Source of the DNA: an uncultured Actinomyces sp. | GTDB taxonomy: Bacteria; Actinomycetota; Actinomycetes; Actinomycetales; Actinomycetaceae | Direction: 5' to 3' | NCBI GenBank assembly: GCA_902773415.1 | Contig: CACYEE010000162.1 | Span: 1-10,159, forward strand | DNA length: 10,159 bases | Part shown: piece by piece, positions 1-6,604 of the stretch | Layout: every line of letters starts with the position of its first letter | Position numbering within the stretch: the first letter of the stretch is position 1 | Translations under genes and position numbers: made by a program | Notes under the pieces: generated by a model | Database searches by the model: none | What the model was told of the DNA's origin: nothing | What the model saw: the letters and a program-made list of their open reading frames with translations, nothing else

Positions 1-549
1 GGACGATCCGGGGCGGTGCCAGTAGGCCTTCGTCAGCATGTAGCCGAGCAGAAGAGTCGAAATCGTGTTCATCATGATGGTCACGATGACCTCGTTTGCG
101 CCCGTCTTCGCCTTGAGGATGCCGGGAATCCAGCCCCAGATCGCGCCTGCCGCGACTGCGGCGACGAGGGCGAGAAGGAGAGGGAGAACCGGGGGAAGAT
201 GAAGGAACACTCCTACCCATGCGGCGGCGACCGCTCCCATGAGCACCTGGCCGGTGCCGCCGATGTTGAACAGTCCTGCGCGGAAGCCGATGCCCAGTCC
301 GAGGCCGGCAATGATCAGCGGCACGGCGAAGAAGACGGTCGTGGTGATCGGCTTGAACATCTTCGTGGCCGTCTTGGCGTCGTAGTTGAAGATTGCGCCT
401 TTGAACATGGCCGAATACGCCTCGCCGATATTGCCGTCCACAAGACGAACGAGGAGGGCGCCGACGGCAAGGGAGATGGCCACCGCGATGAGATAGACGA
501 GGAAGCTGGAGGACAGGAACCTGTACCAGCCCGAATTCTTGCTGTTCAC
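1..549 (-). CDS. Nucleoside ABC transporter permease (BMP-type, YufP/NupP-like), 3' end beyond window
   Basis: First 183 codons of a membrane permease whose C-terminal part lies outside the window. The GTG start at 549-547 overlaps the TGA of the upstream ATPase (GTGA), and AAGGAG stands 8 nt before it, so the two are translationally coupled. The protein starts with a short polar stretch (VNSKNSGWYRF), then a membrane segment (about residues 11-32). A loop containing GEAYSAMFKGAIF follows, then several hydrophobic segments with the glycine-rich GFRAGLFNIGGTGQVLMGA and the NEVIVTIMMNTIS stretch. These are typical of branched-chain/ribose/nucleoside-type permeases (BPD_transp_2 family). With the neighbouring ATPase and BMP lipoprotein, the expected role is one half of the membrane channel of a nucleoside importer; a second permease gene usually follows. 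Family assignment is firm; the nucleoside substrate is inferred from the neighbours. Confidence 0.88.
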   Translation of the reverse strand, partial: MNSKNSGWYRFLSSSFLVYLIAVAISLAVGALLVRLVDGNIGEAYSAMFKGAIFNYDAKTATKMFKPITTTVFFAVPLIIAGLGLGIGFRAGLFNIGGTGQVLMGAVAAAWVGVFLHLPPVLPLLLALVAAVAAGAIWGWIPGILKAKTGANEVIVTIMMNTISTLLLGYMLTKAYWHRPGSS

Positions 550-2117
550 CTGGAGTTCTCCTTTCCGTCAGTGGCTCCGGCAGGAACGGGAAGGTTCTCC
601 TGCGCAAAGGCTTCCGGCATCGGCACGCCGGCCATCATGAGGCCAAGCACGCTTCGCGGCGTCTCGGCCGGAACGATGCCGATGATTCCGCCTCGGTACA
701 TGACGACGATCCGATCGGCCAGCGCCACGACTTCGTCAAGCTCGGAGGAGATGACGAGAACGGGAACGCCGGCATCGCGCACCTCGACGATGCGCTTGTG
801 GATGAACTCGATGGAGCCCACGTCGACGCCTCGCGTCGGCTGGGAGACGACAAGCAGCGACAGGTCCTTGCTCATTTCGCGGGCCACGACGACCTTCTGG
901 GCGTTGCCGCCGGAAAGGGTCGAAATCGGATCGGAGATATGCGTGATGCGGATGTCGTACTCGCCGACAAGCCTTTCGGCGTTTTCGCCGACCTTGCCCG
1001 GATGGAGGAACAGGCCCGAGGTGGCGAAAGGCTCGTGGCGGAACTGGTCGAGAATCATGTTCTCGGCGATGGAGAAGGACGCGATGGCGCCGTCGGTCTG
1101 GCGGTCCTCGGGGACGAAGCCGATGCCCGCGTCGAGACGGTCGCGCACGCCCAGCTTCGCCAGGTCCTTGCCGCCAAGGAACACCGTGCCTTCCAGAGGG
1201 GTTTCCAGGCCGAGGATGACCTGGGCGAGTTCCGTCTGGCCATTTCCCTGAACGCCTGCGACGGCGACGATTTCGCCCGAACGGACCTCGAGGTTCACGT
1301 CGTCGAGAACGGTCGAGCCGTTCTCGGCGAGCATCGATACGCCCGAGAGTTTCAGGCCGACGTCGCCGGGCTGCGGATCGTCCTTGTCGACCGTCAGCGT
1401 GACCGGGCGGCCGACCATCAGCGTCGCAAGTTCGGCCTGGGTCGAGGCCGGCGAGGCCTCGCCGACGACCTTGCCGCGCCGGATGACGGTGATCTTGTCG
1501 GCAACCGCCTGGACTTCGCGAAGCTTGTGGGTAATGAAGATGATGGAGGTTCCCGAGGCGGCAAGCTGCTTCATGATGGCCATGAGCTCGTCGGTTTCCT
1601 GGGGGGTCAGCACGGCGGTCGGCTCGTCAAGCACGAGGATTTCGGCGTCGCGAGAGAGCGCCTTGACGATTTCGACCCGCTGCTGGACGCCGACCGGAAG
1701 GTCTTCGATGTAGGCATTCGGATCGAGCTCGAAGCCGAACCGCTCGGATACCTCCCTGACCTTGGCTGCGGCCTTCTTGGCGCTGATGATGCCCAGCCTG
1801 TTCGTCGGCTCGTATCCCAAGGCAACCGATTCGGCGACCGTGAACACGGGCACGAGCATGAAGTGCTGATGCACCATTCCGATTCCGGCCGCCACGGCAT
1901 CGCCTGCGGACCTGAATTTCCGGGGCTTGCCGTCGATGAGAATCTCGCCCTCGTCAGCATCGTAGATACCGTACAGGACATTCATCAGCGTGGATTTTCC
2001 TGCACCGTTCTCGCCCAGAAGCGCATGAATCTCGCCCGGTTCGACGGTGAGGTCGATGTGATCGTTGGCGACGAGAGGTCCGAACCTCTTCGTAATGCCA
2101 CGCAGTTCAAGCTGCAC
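546..2117 (-). CDS. Nucleoside ABC transporter ATP-binding protein (double NBD, YufO/NupO-like)
   Basis: A 523-residue ATPase with two fused nucleotide-binding domains, the layout of sugar/nucleoside importers (RbsA, MglA, YufO). NBD1 has Walker A GENGAGKST at residues 35-43, a Q-loop in GMVHQHFML, the signature LPVGVQQRVEI and Walker B LVLDEPTAVLTPQE. NBD2 has a degenerate Walker A (GVQGNGQTEL, no Lys-Ser/Thr), a canonical LSGGNAQKVVVARE signature and Walker B LLVVSQPTRGVD. A weak second site is normal for this family, so one active ATP site is expected. It powers import through the permease encoded next, whose GTG start overlaps this gene's TGA. The start is GTG at 2117-2115, preceded by GAAAGG at 7 nt; MQLELRGITKRFG is a usual N-terminus. 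The receptor gene lies 291 nt upstream. Substrate (purine or other nucleosides) is inferred from the BMP receptor. Confidence 0.93.
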   Translation of the reverse strand: MQLELRGITKRFGPLVANDHIDLTVEPGEIHALLGENGAGKSTLMNVLYGIYDADEGEILIDGKPRKFRSAGDAVAAGIGMVHQHFMLVPVFTVAESVALGYEPTNRLGIISAKKAAAKVREVSERFGFELDPNAYIEDLPVGVQQRVEIVKALSRDAEILVLDEPTAVLTPQETDELMAIMKQLAASGTSIIFITHKLREVQAVADKITVIRRGKVVGEASPASTQAELATLMVGRPVTLTVDKDDPQPGDVGLKLSGVSMLAENGSTVLDDVNLEVRSGEIVAVAGVQGNGQTELAQVILGLETPLEGTVFLGGKDLAKLGVRDRLDAGIGFVPEDRQTDGAIASFSIAENMILDQFRHEPFATSGLFLHPGKVGENAERLVGEYDIRITHISDPISTLSGGNAQKVVVAREMSKDLSLLVVSQPTRGVDVGSIEFIHKRIVEVRDAGVPVLVISSELDEVVALADRIVVMYRGGIIGIVPAETPRSVLGLMMAGVPMPEAFAQENLPVPAGATDGKENSR

Positions 2118-2323
2118 TATTATACCTTTCGCTGGCGGGTTTGCCCTGCACCACGTTGCACAGGAGCGGCAGATGACCGCCGGATTCGCCGCCCTCGTCG
2201 CGACACTGCCAAACGAGAACGGTCATGGAATCCTTGCACGCCATTGTAGTCGCTTGCATGACCCGCGGCACGTGCATCTCGCCCCTCGGGCCTCCTCCCG
2301 GCAGGAGCGGCGAAACAGACACG

Positions 2324-2363
2324 GCGAGGCCCGGCTGGCAATCGCTGCCCGGCCGAGCCTCGC
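2324..2363 (-). terminator. Strong hairpin between receptor and ATPase genes (partial terminator or 3'-end stabiliser)
   Basis: Read on the minus strand, GCGAGGCTCGGC (2363-2352) pairs over 12 bp with GCCGGGCCTCGC (2335-2324), with a single U-G wobble and a 16-nt loop. It starts 45 nt after the receptor's stop codon. No U-run follows (CGTGTCTGTTTCG), so it is not a textbook intrinsic terminator. Hairpins in this position in binding-protein operons commonly let the receptor mRNA outnumber that of the ATPase and permeases, by partial termination or by blocking 3' exonucleases. The rest of the 2118-2408 gap holds one weaker 5-bp hairpin (2292-2307) and no convincing gene. Confidence 0.5.
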
Positions 2364-2408
2364 AGTTGTCGGAAAGCCTGCCGTTGCACGGAAGACGCCC
2401 CGGTTCGC

Positions 2409-3494
2409 CTACTCCGTCTTGAAGGCGGATTCGGATTCGACGACGATCGTGCCGTCGGCGATCTGCCCCTTGAGTTCCTCGATCTTTCCGGCCAGACCTT
2501 CGGGCAGCTTGGCCTCGAAGTCGTGGAAGGGAGCGATGTCCAGGCCGTCGTTGGACAGCGTGCCGACGTAGTTGTCGTTCGTGAACTCGTCGTCGGCGCC
2601 GGACTTGATGGTGTCGTACACGGCTGCGTCAATCGACTTCATGACCGACGTCAGGGTCACGTCGCCGTAGTCCGAAGACTCGTACCAGTCGGTGTCGACG
2701 CCGACGATCATGACGCCCTCGTGCTCCTTGGCGGCAGCGGCGGCGCCAAAGCCCACGGGACCGGCGACCGGCATGATGACGTCGGCGCCCTGGCCGATCA
2801 TGGATTCGGCGATCTGCGTGCCGTCCTGCTGATCGTCGAAGGTTCCGGCGAACTGGCCTTCCTGCTTCTCCTTGTCCCAGCCGATGACCTCGACGTTCTT
2901 GCCTTCGTCCTCGTTGTACTTGGCAACCCCGTCGGCGAAGCCGTCCATGAAGATCGTCACGGAGGGAATCTTCATGCCGCCGAAGGTGCCGACCTTGCCT
3001 GTCTGCGACATCGCGGCGGCGGCGTAGCCGGCAAGGTAGGCGGACTCCTGCGTGTTGAACACGAGAGCCTTCTCGTTGTCCGTCGGCTTCTCGAAGGTCG
3101 AATCGACGAGGCCGAAGCTGACGTCCGGGTTCTCCTCGGCGGCCTTCGCGATGGCTTCGGCGAGGGAGAAGCCGACGCCGATGATGAGGTTGCAGTCCTG
3201 GTCGACCATGGTCTGGACGTTCGCCTCGAAGTCGTTGGCGTCCTTCGACTCGGCCGTCTTGGCGATGATTCCCAGCTCGCTCTCGGCCCTGTCGAGGCCG
3301 GCCTTCGCCGACTGGTTGAAGGACTTGTCGTCCCAGCCGCCCGCATCCGAGACGAGGCAGGCCGTATAGTCGCTCGCTTCGGCGGCGTCGCTGCCGCCGT
3401 CGGCGGCGTCGTTGCCGCCGCCGCTCGAAGAGCATCCGGCAAGGGACAGGCCCGCGATCGAAATGACCGCGGCGATCTTGTACATCTTCTTCAC
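2409..3494 (-). CDS. bmpA: BMP-family ABC transporter substrate-binding lipoprotein (nucleoside receptor)
   Basis: A 361-residue lipoprotein of the BMP/PnrA family (Bmp domain, PF02608), the extracytoplasmic receptor of nucleoside ABC importers. I chose the GTG at 3494-3492 because GGAG stands 9 nt upstream and it gives a short signal peptide: VKKMYK, a hydrophobic core, then lipobox LAGC with the lipidated cysteine at residue 21. A longer frame to 3527 would add 11 polar residues and lacks a good ribosome binding site. After a Ser/Gly/Asp/Ala-rich tether comes the fold: CLVSDAGGWDDKSFNQSA, then VDQDCNLIIGVGFSLAEA, SAYLAGYAAAAMS, VGTFGGMKIPSVTIFMDGF and VIGVDTDWYESSDYG-type motifs that line the ligand cleft in this family. 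It is first in the importer operon, with ATPase and permease following. High confidence for family; ligand (inosine, guanosine or other nucleosides) cannot be read here. The symbol is a family label. Confidence 0.92.
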   Translation of the reverse strand: MKKMYKIAAVISIAGLSLAGCSSSGGGNDAADGGSDAAEASDYTACLVSDAGGWDDKSFNQSAKAGLDRAESELGIIAKTAESKDANDFEANVQTMVDQDCNLIIGVGFSLAEAIAKAAEENPDVSFGLVDSTFEKPTDNEKALVFNTQESAYLAGYAAAAMSQTGKVGTFGGMKIPSVTIFMDGFADGVAKYNEDEGKNVEVIGWDKEKQEGQFAGTFDDQQDGTQIAESMIGQGADVIMPVAGPVGFGAAAAAKEHEGVMIVGVDTDWYESSDYGDVTLTSVMKSIDAAVYDTIKSGADDEFTNDNYVGTLSNDGLDIAPFHDFEAKLPEGLAGKIEELKGQIADGTIVVESESAFKTE

Positions 3495-3539
3495 GCTTGT
3501 ACTCTCCTGATCTTGTTGTCCGAGCATTGCGGTGAATGC

Positions 3540-3565
3540 ATGACAGCATATAGTCTACGTGTCAT
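3540..3565 (-). promoter_or_regulatory. Possible operator/promoter region of the nucleoside transporter operon
   Basis: An inverted repeat ATGACA-N14-TGTCAT lies 46 nt upstream of the receptor's start codon. Its arms are centred 20 bp apart, about two helical turns, as expected for a dimeric repressor. Its spacer holds the AT-richest stretch nearby (minus strand TAGACTATATGC), which offers weak -10-like hexamers without a matching -35. Beside it is a 5-bp repeat CGCCA-N5-TGGCG (3567-3581), and further upstream a TTGAAA (3602-3597) with only a poor -10 partner. The repeat itself is seen directly; its role as operator is a guess from position. Confidence 0.3.
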
Positions 3566-3645
3566 CCGCCACGATATGGCGAAACACGCACGACTCTTTT
3601 CAACACTTTCGAGCACGAAAAATGATATAATGCGCTCCTCGCGTC

Positions 3646-3669
3646 GTGCGGCGCGCTGCCGCGCAGCAC
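3646..3669 (-). terminator. GC-rich hairpin downstream of manC
   Basis: On the minus strand the sequence GTGC-T-GCGCG-GCAG-CGCGC-C-GCAC forms a 9-bp stem with one internal mismatch and a 4-nt loop, starting 46 nt after the manC stop. A T-rich stretch (CATTATATCATTTTTCG) begins about 15 nt later rather than immediately. It is the best candidate for the end of the glyA-manC transcription unit before the transporter's own promoter region, but the distance to the T-run makes it atypical. The whole 3495-3714 gap shows no convincing gene. Confidence 0.35.
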
Positions 3670-3714
3670 AGAACCGTTCGGCGCCCTGGCGCGCGGTGCC
3701 GGCCCGGACCAGCC

Positions 3715-4788
3715 CTAGAGAAGCGAGCCCAGACCCGCCTCCCGCGCCTCCTCGCGAGCCTCCTTGACCTTTTGCGCGGCTTCGCGCGTCGTCACGAGCA
3801 CGACGTCGTCCATCTCGACGACCACCGCCCCTTCGATTCCGACCACTGCCACCGGTTTCGAGGCCAAGGACAGCGACCCCGGCGAATCCACCGCAATCCT
3901 AGGCCCCTTCGCGTCGGCCAAAAGCCGCGCGAGGGACTCATAGTCTCCGATATCGGACCACCCCATGTCCGCCGGGACGACGACCACTCCCCCGTCCTCG
4001 GAAAGCGGCTCGGCAACGGCACGGTCGATGACGGCAACGGGAAGCGGCTTCCAGAAGGCTTCGATTGCCTCGGCGCGCAACGTCGCGTCGCCCCACCTGG
4101 CGGCCAGTTCGCGCACAGGGCCGGCAATTTCGGGATGATAGCGCTCCAGGGCCTCCATGAGCACGCTGGCGCGGGCGACGAAAATGCCCGCGTTCCATAG
4201 GAACTCGCCCGTCTCGAGATAACGGGCGGCGCGCGCGGAATCGGGCTTTTCGACGAACTCGCGCACGTCGAACACGGGACCCGTGCCGGAGGCTTCGCCG
4301 ATGCCCGCGACCGCGGACAGCCGGTTGCCTGCATGAATGTACCCGTAGGCGGTCGAAGGCGAATCCGGGGCTATGCCGATCGTGGCGACGTATCCCGCCT
4401 CGGCCGCGCCGATCGCGCTGCCGAGCGCGGCGCCAAAGGCACGCTCGTCGCGAATGTGGTGGTCGGCCGCGAAGGAACCGACAACCGCCTCGGGGTCCCG
4501 GCGGCGCACGAGTTCCGCGGCGAGCGCGATCGCGGGCATCGTGCCGCGCATGGAAGGCTCGACGAGGATGTCGGCCGTCGGCACCTGTTCGCGCACTGCG
4601 GCTGCGTGGGCCGCGCCCGTCACGACCGTCTGGGACATCGCGAAAGGCGCGAGACGGGCCACGGTCCGCTGAAGGAGGCTGGCGCCTTCGCCGCCGAGGT
4701 CGAGCAGGAACTTCGGGCGCGCCGCGCGCGAAAGCGGCCAGAGCCGTGAGCCGATGCCTCCGGCAGGAACGATCGTATGGAATGACAT
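3715..4788 (-). CDS. manC: Mannose-1-phosphate guanylyltransferase (GDP-mannose pyrophosphorylase)
   Basis: A 357-residue nucleotidyltransferase converting mannose-1-phosphate and GTP to GDP-mannose, the cytosolic mannosyl donor for phosphatidylinositol mannosides, lipomannan-type glycolipids and glycoproteins in actinobacteria. Visible motifs: PAGGIGSRLWPLSR at residues 8-21 with Lys26 in RPKFLL (nucleotide-binding loop), VEPSMRGTMPAIALA at 76-90, FAADHHI around 106-112 (metal Asp), AYGYI at 147-151, FVEKPD at 178-183 (substrate site), FLWNAGIF at 196-203 and MGWSDIGDYESL at 275-286. Length matches the actinobacterial single-domain type (about 360 residues); the C-terminal cupin isomerase domain of proteobacterial enzymes is absent. 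I chose the ATG at 4788-4786, with AGGAG just upstream, over a frame extending to 4836, whose added residues fall inside a hairpin. Last gene of the probable glyA-folD-xthA-manC unit. In some actinobacteria the same enzyme is called ManB, so the symbol is a convention. Confidence 0.93.
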   Translation of the reverse strand: MSFHTIVPAGGIGSRLWPLSRAARPKFLLDLGGEGASLLQRTVARLAPFAMSQTVVTGAAHAAAVREQVPTADILVEPSMRGTMPAIALAAELVRRRDPEAVVGSFAADHHIRDERAFGAALGSAIGAAEAGYVATIGIAPDSPSTAYGYIHAGNRLSAVAGIGEASGTGPVFDVREFVEKPDSARAARYLETGEFLWNAGIFVARASVLMEALERYHPEIAGPVRELAARWGDATLRAEAIEAFWKPLPVAVIDRAVAEPLSEDGGVVVVPADMGWSDIGDYESLARLLADAKGPRIAVDSPGSLSLASKPVAVVGIEGAVVVEMDDVVLVTTREAAQKVKEAREEAREAGLGSLL

Positions 4789-4812
4789 GGTTTCTCCTGA
4801 CGTTCTGTACGC

Positions 4813-4843
4813 CTCCCGATCGGGGCCCGTCCCCAAACGGGAG
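4813..4843 (-). terminator. Hairpin in the xthA-manC gap
   Basis: On the minus strand CTCCCG (4843-4838) pairs with CGGGAG (4818-4813), and inside it GGGG (4834-4831) pairs with CCCC (4825-4822). They are separated by a 3x3 internal loop and closed by a 5-nt loop. It begins two bases after the xthA TAG and fills most of the 57-nt gap before manC. There is no U-run, so complete termination is doubtful. It could attenuate read-through or protect the upstream mRNA, lowering manC relative to the genes before it. Confidence 0.5.
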
Positions 4844-4845
4844 AG

Positions 4846-5652
4846 CTAGAGTTCGTAGTCGACAACAAGCGGGGCGTGATCGGAAAAGCGCGCCTCGCGG
4901 CTCGGGGCACGATCCACCCGGGCCGCCCGCGCCAGGTCGGCAAGCGCGCGCGTCGCCATCTGGTAGTCGATTCGCCAGCCGGCGTCGTTCTCGAAGGCCT
5001 TGCCGCGCTGGGACCACCACGTGTAGGCAATCCGGGCTTCGCCCGTCAGCTCGCGGTGGACGTCGACCAGGCCGAACTCGCCGAACCAGGCATCGAGGTA
5101 GGCGATCTCCTCGTCAAGCACGCCCGCGGTGCGATTGTGGTTCGGCTTCCAGTTCTTGATGTCCCCCTCGGAGCGCACAATGTTGAAATCGCCGGCGACC
5201 ACGGCACGCCCCTCGGCGCGAAGCTGCCCGATGCGCGCGGTCACGGCGTCAAGATGAAAGTACTTCGCCGCCATCTTCTCCTCGCTTTTCGCGTCGCCGG
5301 AGTGAAGATAGGCGGAGACGACGGTAAGGCCGAATCCAGGAAGCTCGACCTCGAGCCAGCGGCCCGAATCGACGTCGGGTTCGCCCGCGTCCGCATCGTA
5401 TTCGAGACCGGCGCGTACCTGGCCAGTCTCGATGCCGCGTCGCACCGCCACCGCAACGCCCGCACGCCCCTTGATGCGGCAGGCCTCGGCAATGACCTCG
5501 TAACCCTCGCCAATCAGGGCAGGCACAAGCTCGACGGGAGCGCGCACCTCCTGAAGCAGGAGGATATCGGCGTCGGCCTGACCAATCCACCGCCCCATTC
5601 CCTTGCGGGCGGCGGCGCGTATCCCGTTGACGTTGCAGGTGGCGATTCGCAT
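4846..5652 (-). CDS. xthA: Exodeoxyribonuclease III (AP endonuclease, ExoIII family)
   Basis: A 268-residue Mg-dependent nuclease of the endonuclease/exonuclease/phosphatase fold. It nicks DNA 5' of abasic sites and removes 3' blocking groups in base excision repair; the length equals that of the E. coli enzyme. Motifs in order: MRIATCNVNGIRAA with Asn7, DILLLQEVRAP with the metal-binding Glu35, SAYLHSGD, VVAGDFNIVRSEGDIKN (the GDxN catalytic pair), AYTWWSQRG...WRIDY and the C-terminal FSDHAPLV carrying the Asp-His pair. I chose the ATG at 5652-5650 because homology begins there; a TTG-started extension to 5718 has no family match, although the ribosome binding site before the ATG (AAGCGAG) is weak. 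It lies 67 nt after folD on the same strand. A small CCGCC/GGCGG hairpin (5703-5715) sits in that gap. Co-transcription with one-carbon genes is inferred from spacing only. Confidence 0.95.
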   Translation of the reverse strand: MRIATCNVNGIRAAARKGMGRWIGQADADILLLQEVRAPVELVPALIGEGYEVIAEACRIKGRAGVAVAVRRGIETGQVRAGLEYDADAGEPDVDSGRWLEVELPGFGLTVVSAYLHSGDAKSEEKMAAKYFHLDAVTARIGQLRAEGRAVVAGDFNIVRSEGDIKNWKPNHNRTAGVLDEEIAYLDAWFGEFGLVDVHRELTGEARIAYTWWSQRGKAFENDAGWRIDYQMATRALADLARAARVDRAPSREARFSDHAPLVVDYEL

Positions 5653-5719
5653 TCGGTACTCGCTTTCGGTTCGATGGCGCGGCTCCCGGCTTGCGCGCGA
5701 TTCCGCCGCGGGCGGCAAG

Positions 5720-6604
5720 TCAGGCGCGGGCGGTCCGCTCGGCGATGTCGACGACGTTCGCGAGCAGCATCGCGCGGGTCATCGGGCCGACGCCGCCAGG
5801 ATTCGGCGAAATCCAGCCGGCAACCTCGCGCACTGCCGGGTCGACGTCGCCCGCAATCACGAAACGCTGCTCCTGCTCGCTCCATACGCGCGAAACGCCG
5901 ACGTCGACGACGACGGCTCCGGGCTTGACCCATTCGGGTCCCACCATGTGCGTCACGCCGGTTGCGGCAACGACGACGTCGGCCTGGCGCGCGACCTCTG
6001 CCGTGCTGTGCGTTCCGGTGTGGCACAGGGTGACGGTGGCGTTGACCTGCTTGCGGGTGAGAATGAGCCCGATGGAACGGCCGACGGTGACGCCGCGGCC
6101 GATGACGCAGACGTTCTTTCCGGCAAGGTCGATGCCGTGGCGTTCGACAAGCTCGACGATGCCCGCTGGCGTGCAGGGCAGCGGCGAATCCATCCCCTCG
6201 CCCACGCGGAGCACGAGACGCCCGAGGTTCGTCGGATGCAGGCCGTCGGCGTCCTTGGAAGGATCGACAAGCTCGAGGATGTCGTTTGCGGGCATTGCGG
6301 CCGGCAGGGGAAGCTGGACGATGTACCCGGTGCAGGCAGGGTCGGCGTTCAGGCGTTCGATTGCGGCGCGAACATCGGCCTCGGAGGCGTCGGCCGGAAG
6401 GTCCTCGCGGATCGAGGCGACGCCGATCTCCGCGCAATCGCGATGCTTGCCGGCAACGTAGGAGACGGAGCCGGGGTCTTCGCCGACGAGGACCGTGCCC
6501 AGGCCCGGCACGATTCCACGGGCCCTGAGCGTCGCGACGCGCTCGGCAAGCTCCGCCTTGATTGCGGCCGCGGTCGCCTTGCCGTCGAGAATCCGGGCCG
6601 TCAT
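5720..6604 (-). CDS. folD: Bifunctional methylenetetrahydrofolate dehydrogenase / methenyltetrahydrofolate cyclohydrolase
   Basis: A 294-residue cytosolic enzyme interconverting 5,10-methylene-THF, 5,10-methenyl-THF and 10-formyl-THF. It feeds formyl groups to purine synthesis and balances the methylene-THF made by GlyA. The catalytic YxxxK pair is Tyr49/Lys53 in SVSYVAGKHRDC. Further signatures are VQLPLP at 96-101, DPSKDADGLHP at 114-124, the NADP-binding IGRGVTVGRSIG at 168-179 and NPGGVGPMT at 268-276. The ATG at 6604-6602 overlaps the glyA TGA (ATGA), which makes translational coupling very likely. The same frame stays open far upstream through glyA, but family length and the ATGA overlap fix this start. 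Under the ZTP riboswitch ahead of glyA, FolD and GlyA would rise together when 10-formyl-THF runs low. Confidence 0.97.
   Translation of the reverse strand: MTARILDGKATAAAIKAELAERVATLRARGIVPGLGTVLVGEDPGSVSYVAGKHRDCAEIGVASIREDLPADASEADVRAAIERLNADPACTGYIVQLPLPAAMPANDILELVDPSKDADGLHPTNLGRLVLRVGEGMDSPLPCTPAGIVELVERHGIDLAGKNVCVIGRGVTVGRSIGLILTRKQVNATVTLCHTGTHSTAEVARQADVVVAATGVTHMVGPEWVKPGAVVVDVGVSRVWSEQEQRFVIAGDVDPAVREVAGWISPNPGGVGPMTRAMLLANVVDIAERTARA

Noticed and set aside
16..1251. Long plus-strand open frame opposite the ABC permease and ATPase genes (likewise 798-2249, 2523-3767, 6562-8328)
   Set aside because: These are antisense to genes with clear family motifs; their composition (Arg/Gly/His-rich) is what GC-rich DNA gives opposite a real gene.
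2118..2128. TATAAT just before the ATPase GTG as a leaderless promoter
   Set aside because: Only one base separates it from the GTG, so the transcript would start inside the gene; no -35 was found 17 bp upstream.
2294..2307. 14-mer CCTCCCGGCAGGAG also found on the minus strand at 8188-8175
   Set aside because: Short, self-complementary and with unrelated flanks; not enough to call a repeat family from two copies.
2107..2322. 71-codon minus-strand frame overlapping the ATPase start
   Set aside because: No ribosome binding site, no recognisable features, and it contains non-coding-like hairpin sequence.
3495..3714. Purine-type riboswitch upstream of the nucleoside receptor
   Set aside because: I looked for the guanine/adenine aptamer core loops and found none on either strand.
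4789..4836. Upstream extension of manC to 4836
   Set aside because: Added residues match no GDP-mannose pyrophosphorylase N-terminus and lie in a hairpin; ATG 4788 has a good AGGAG.
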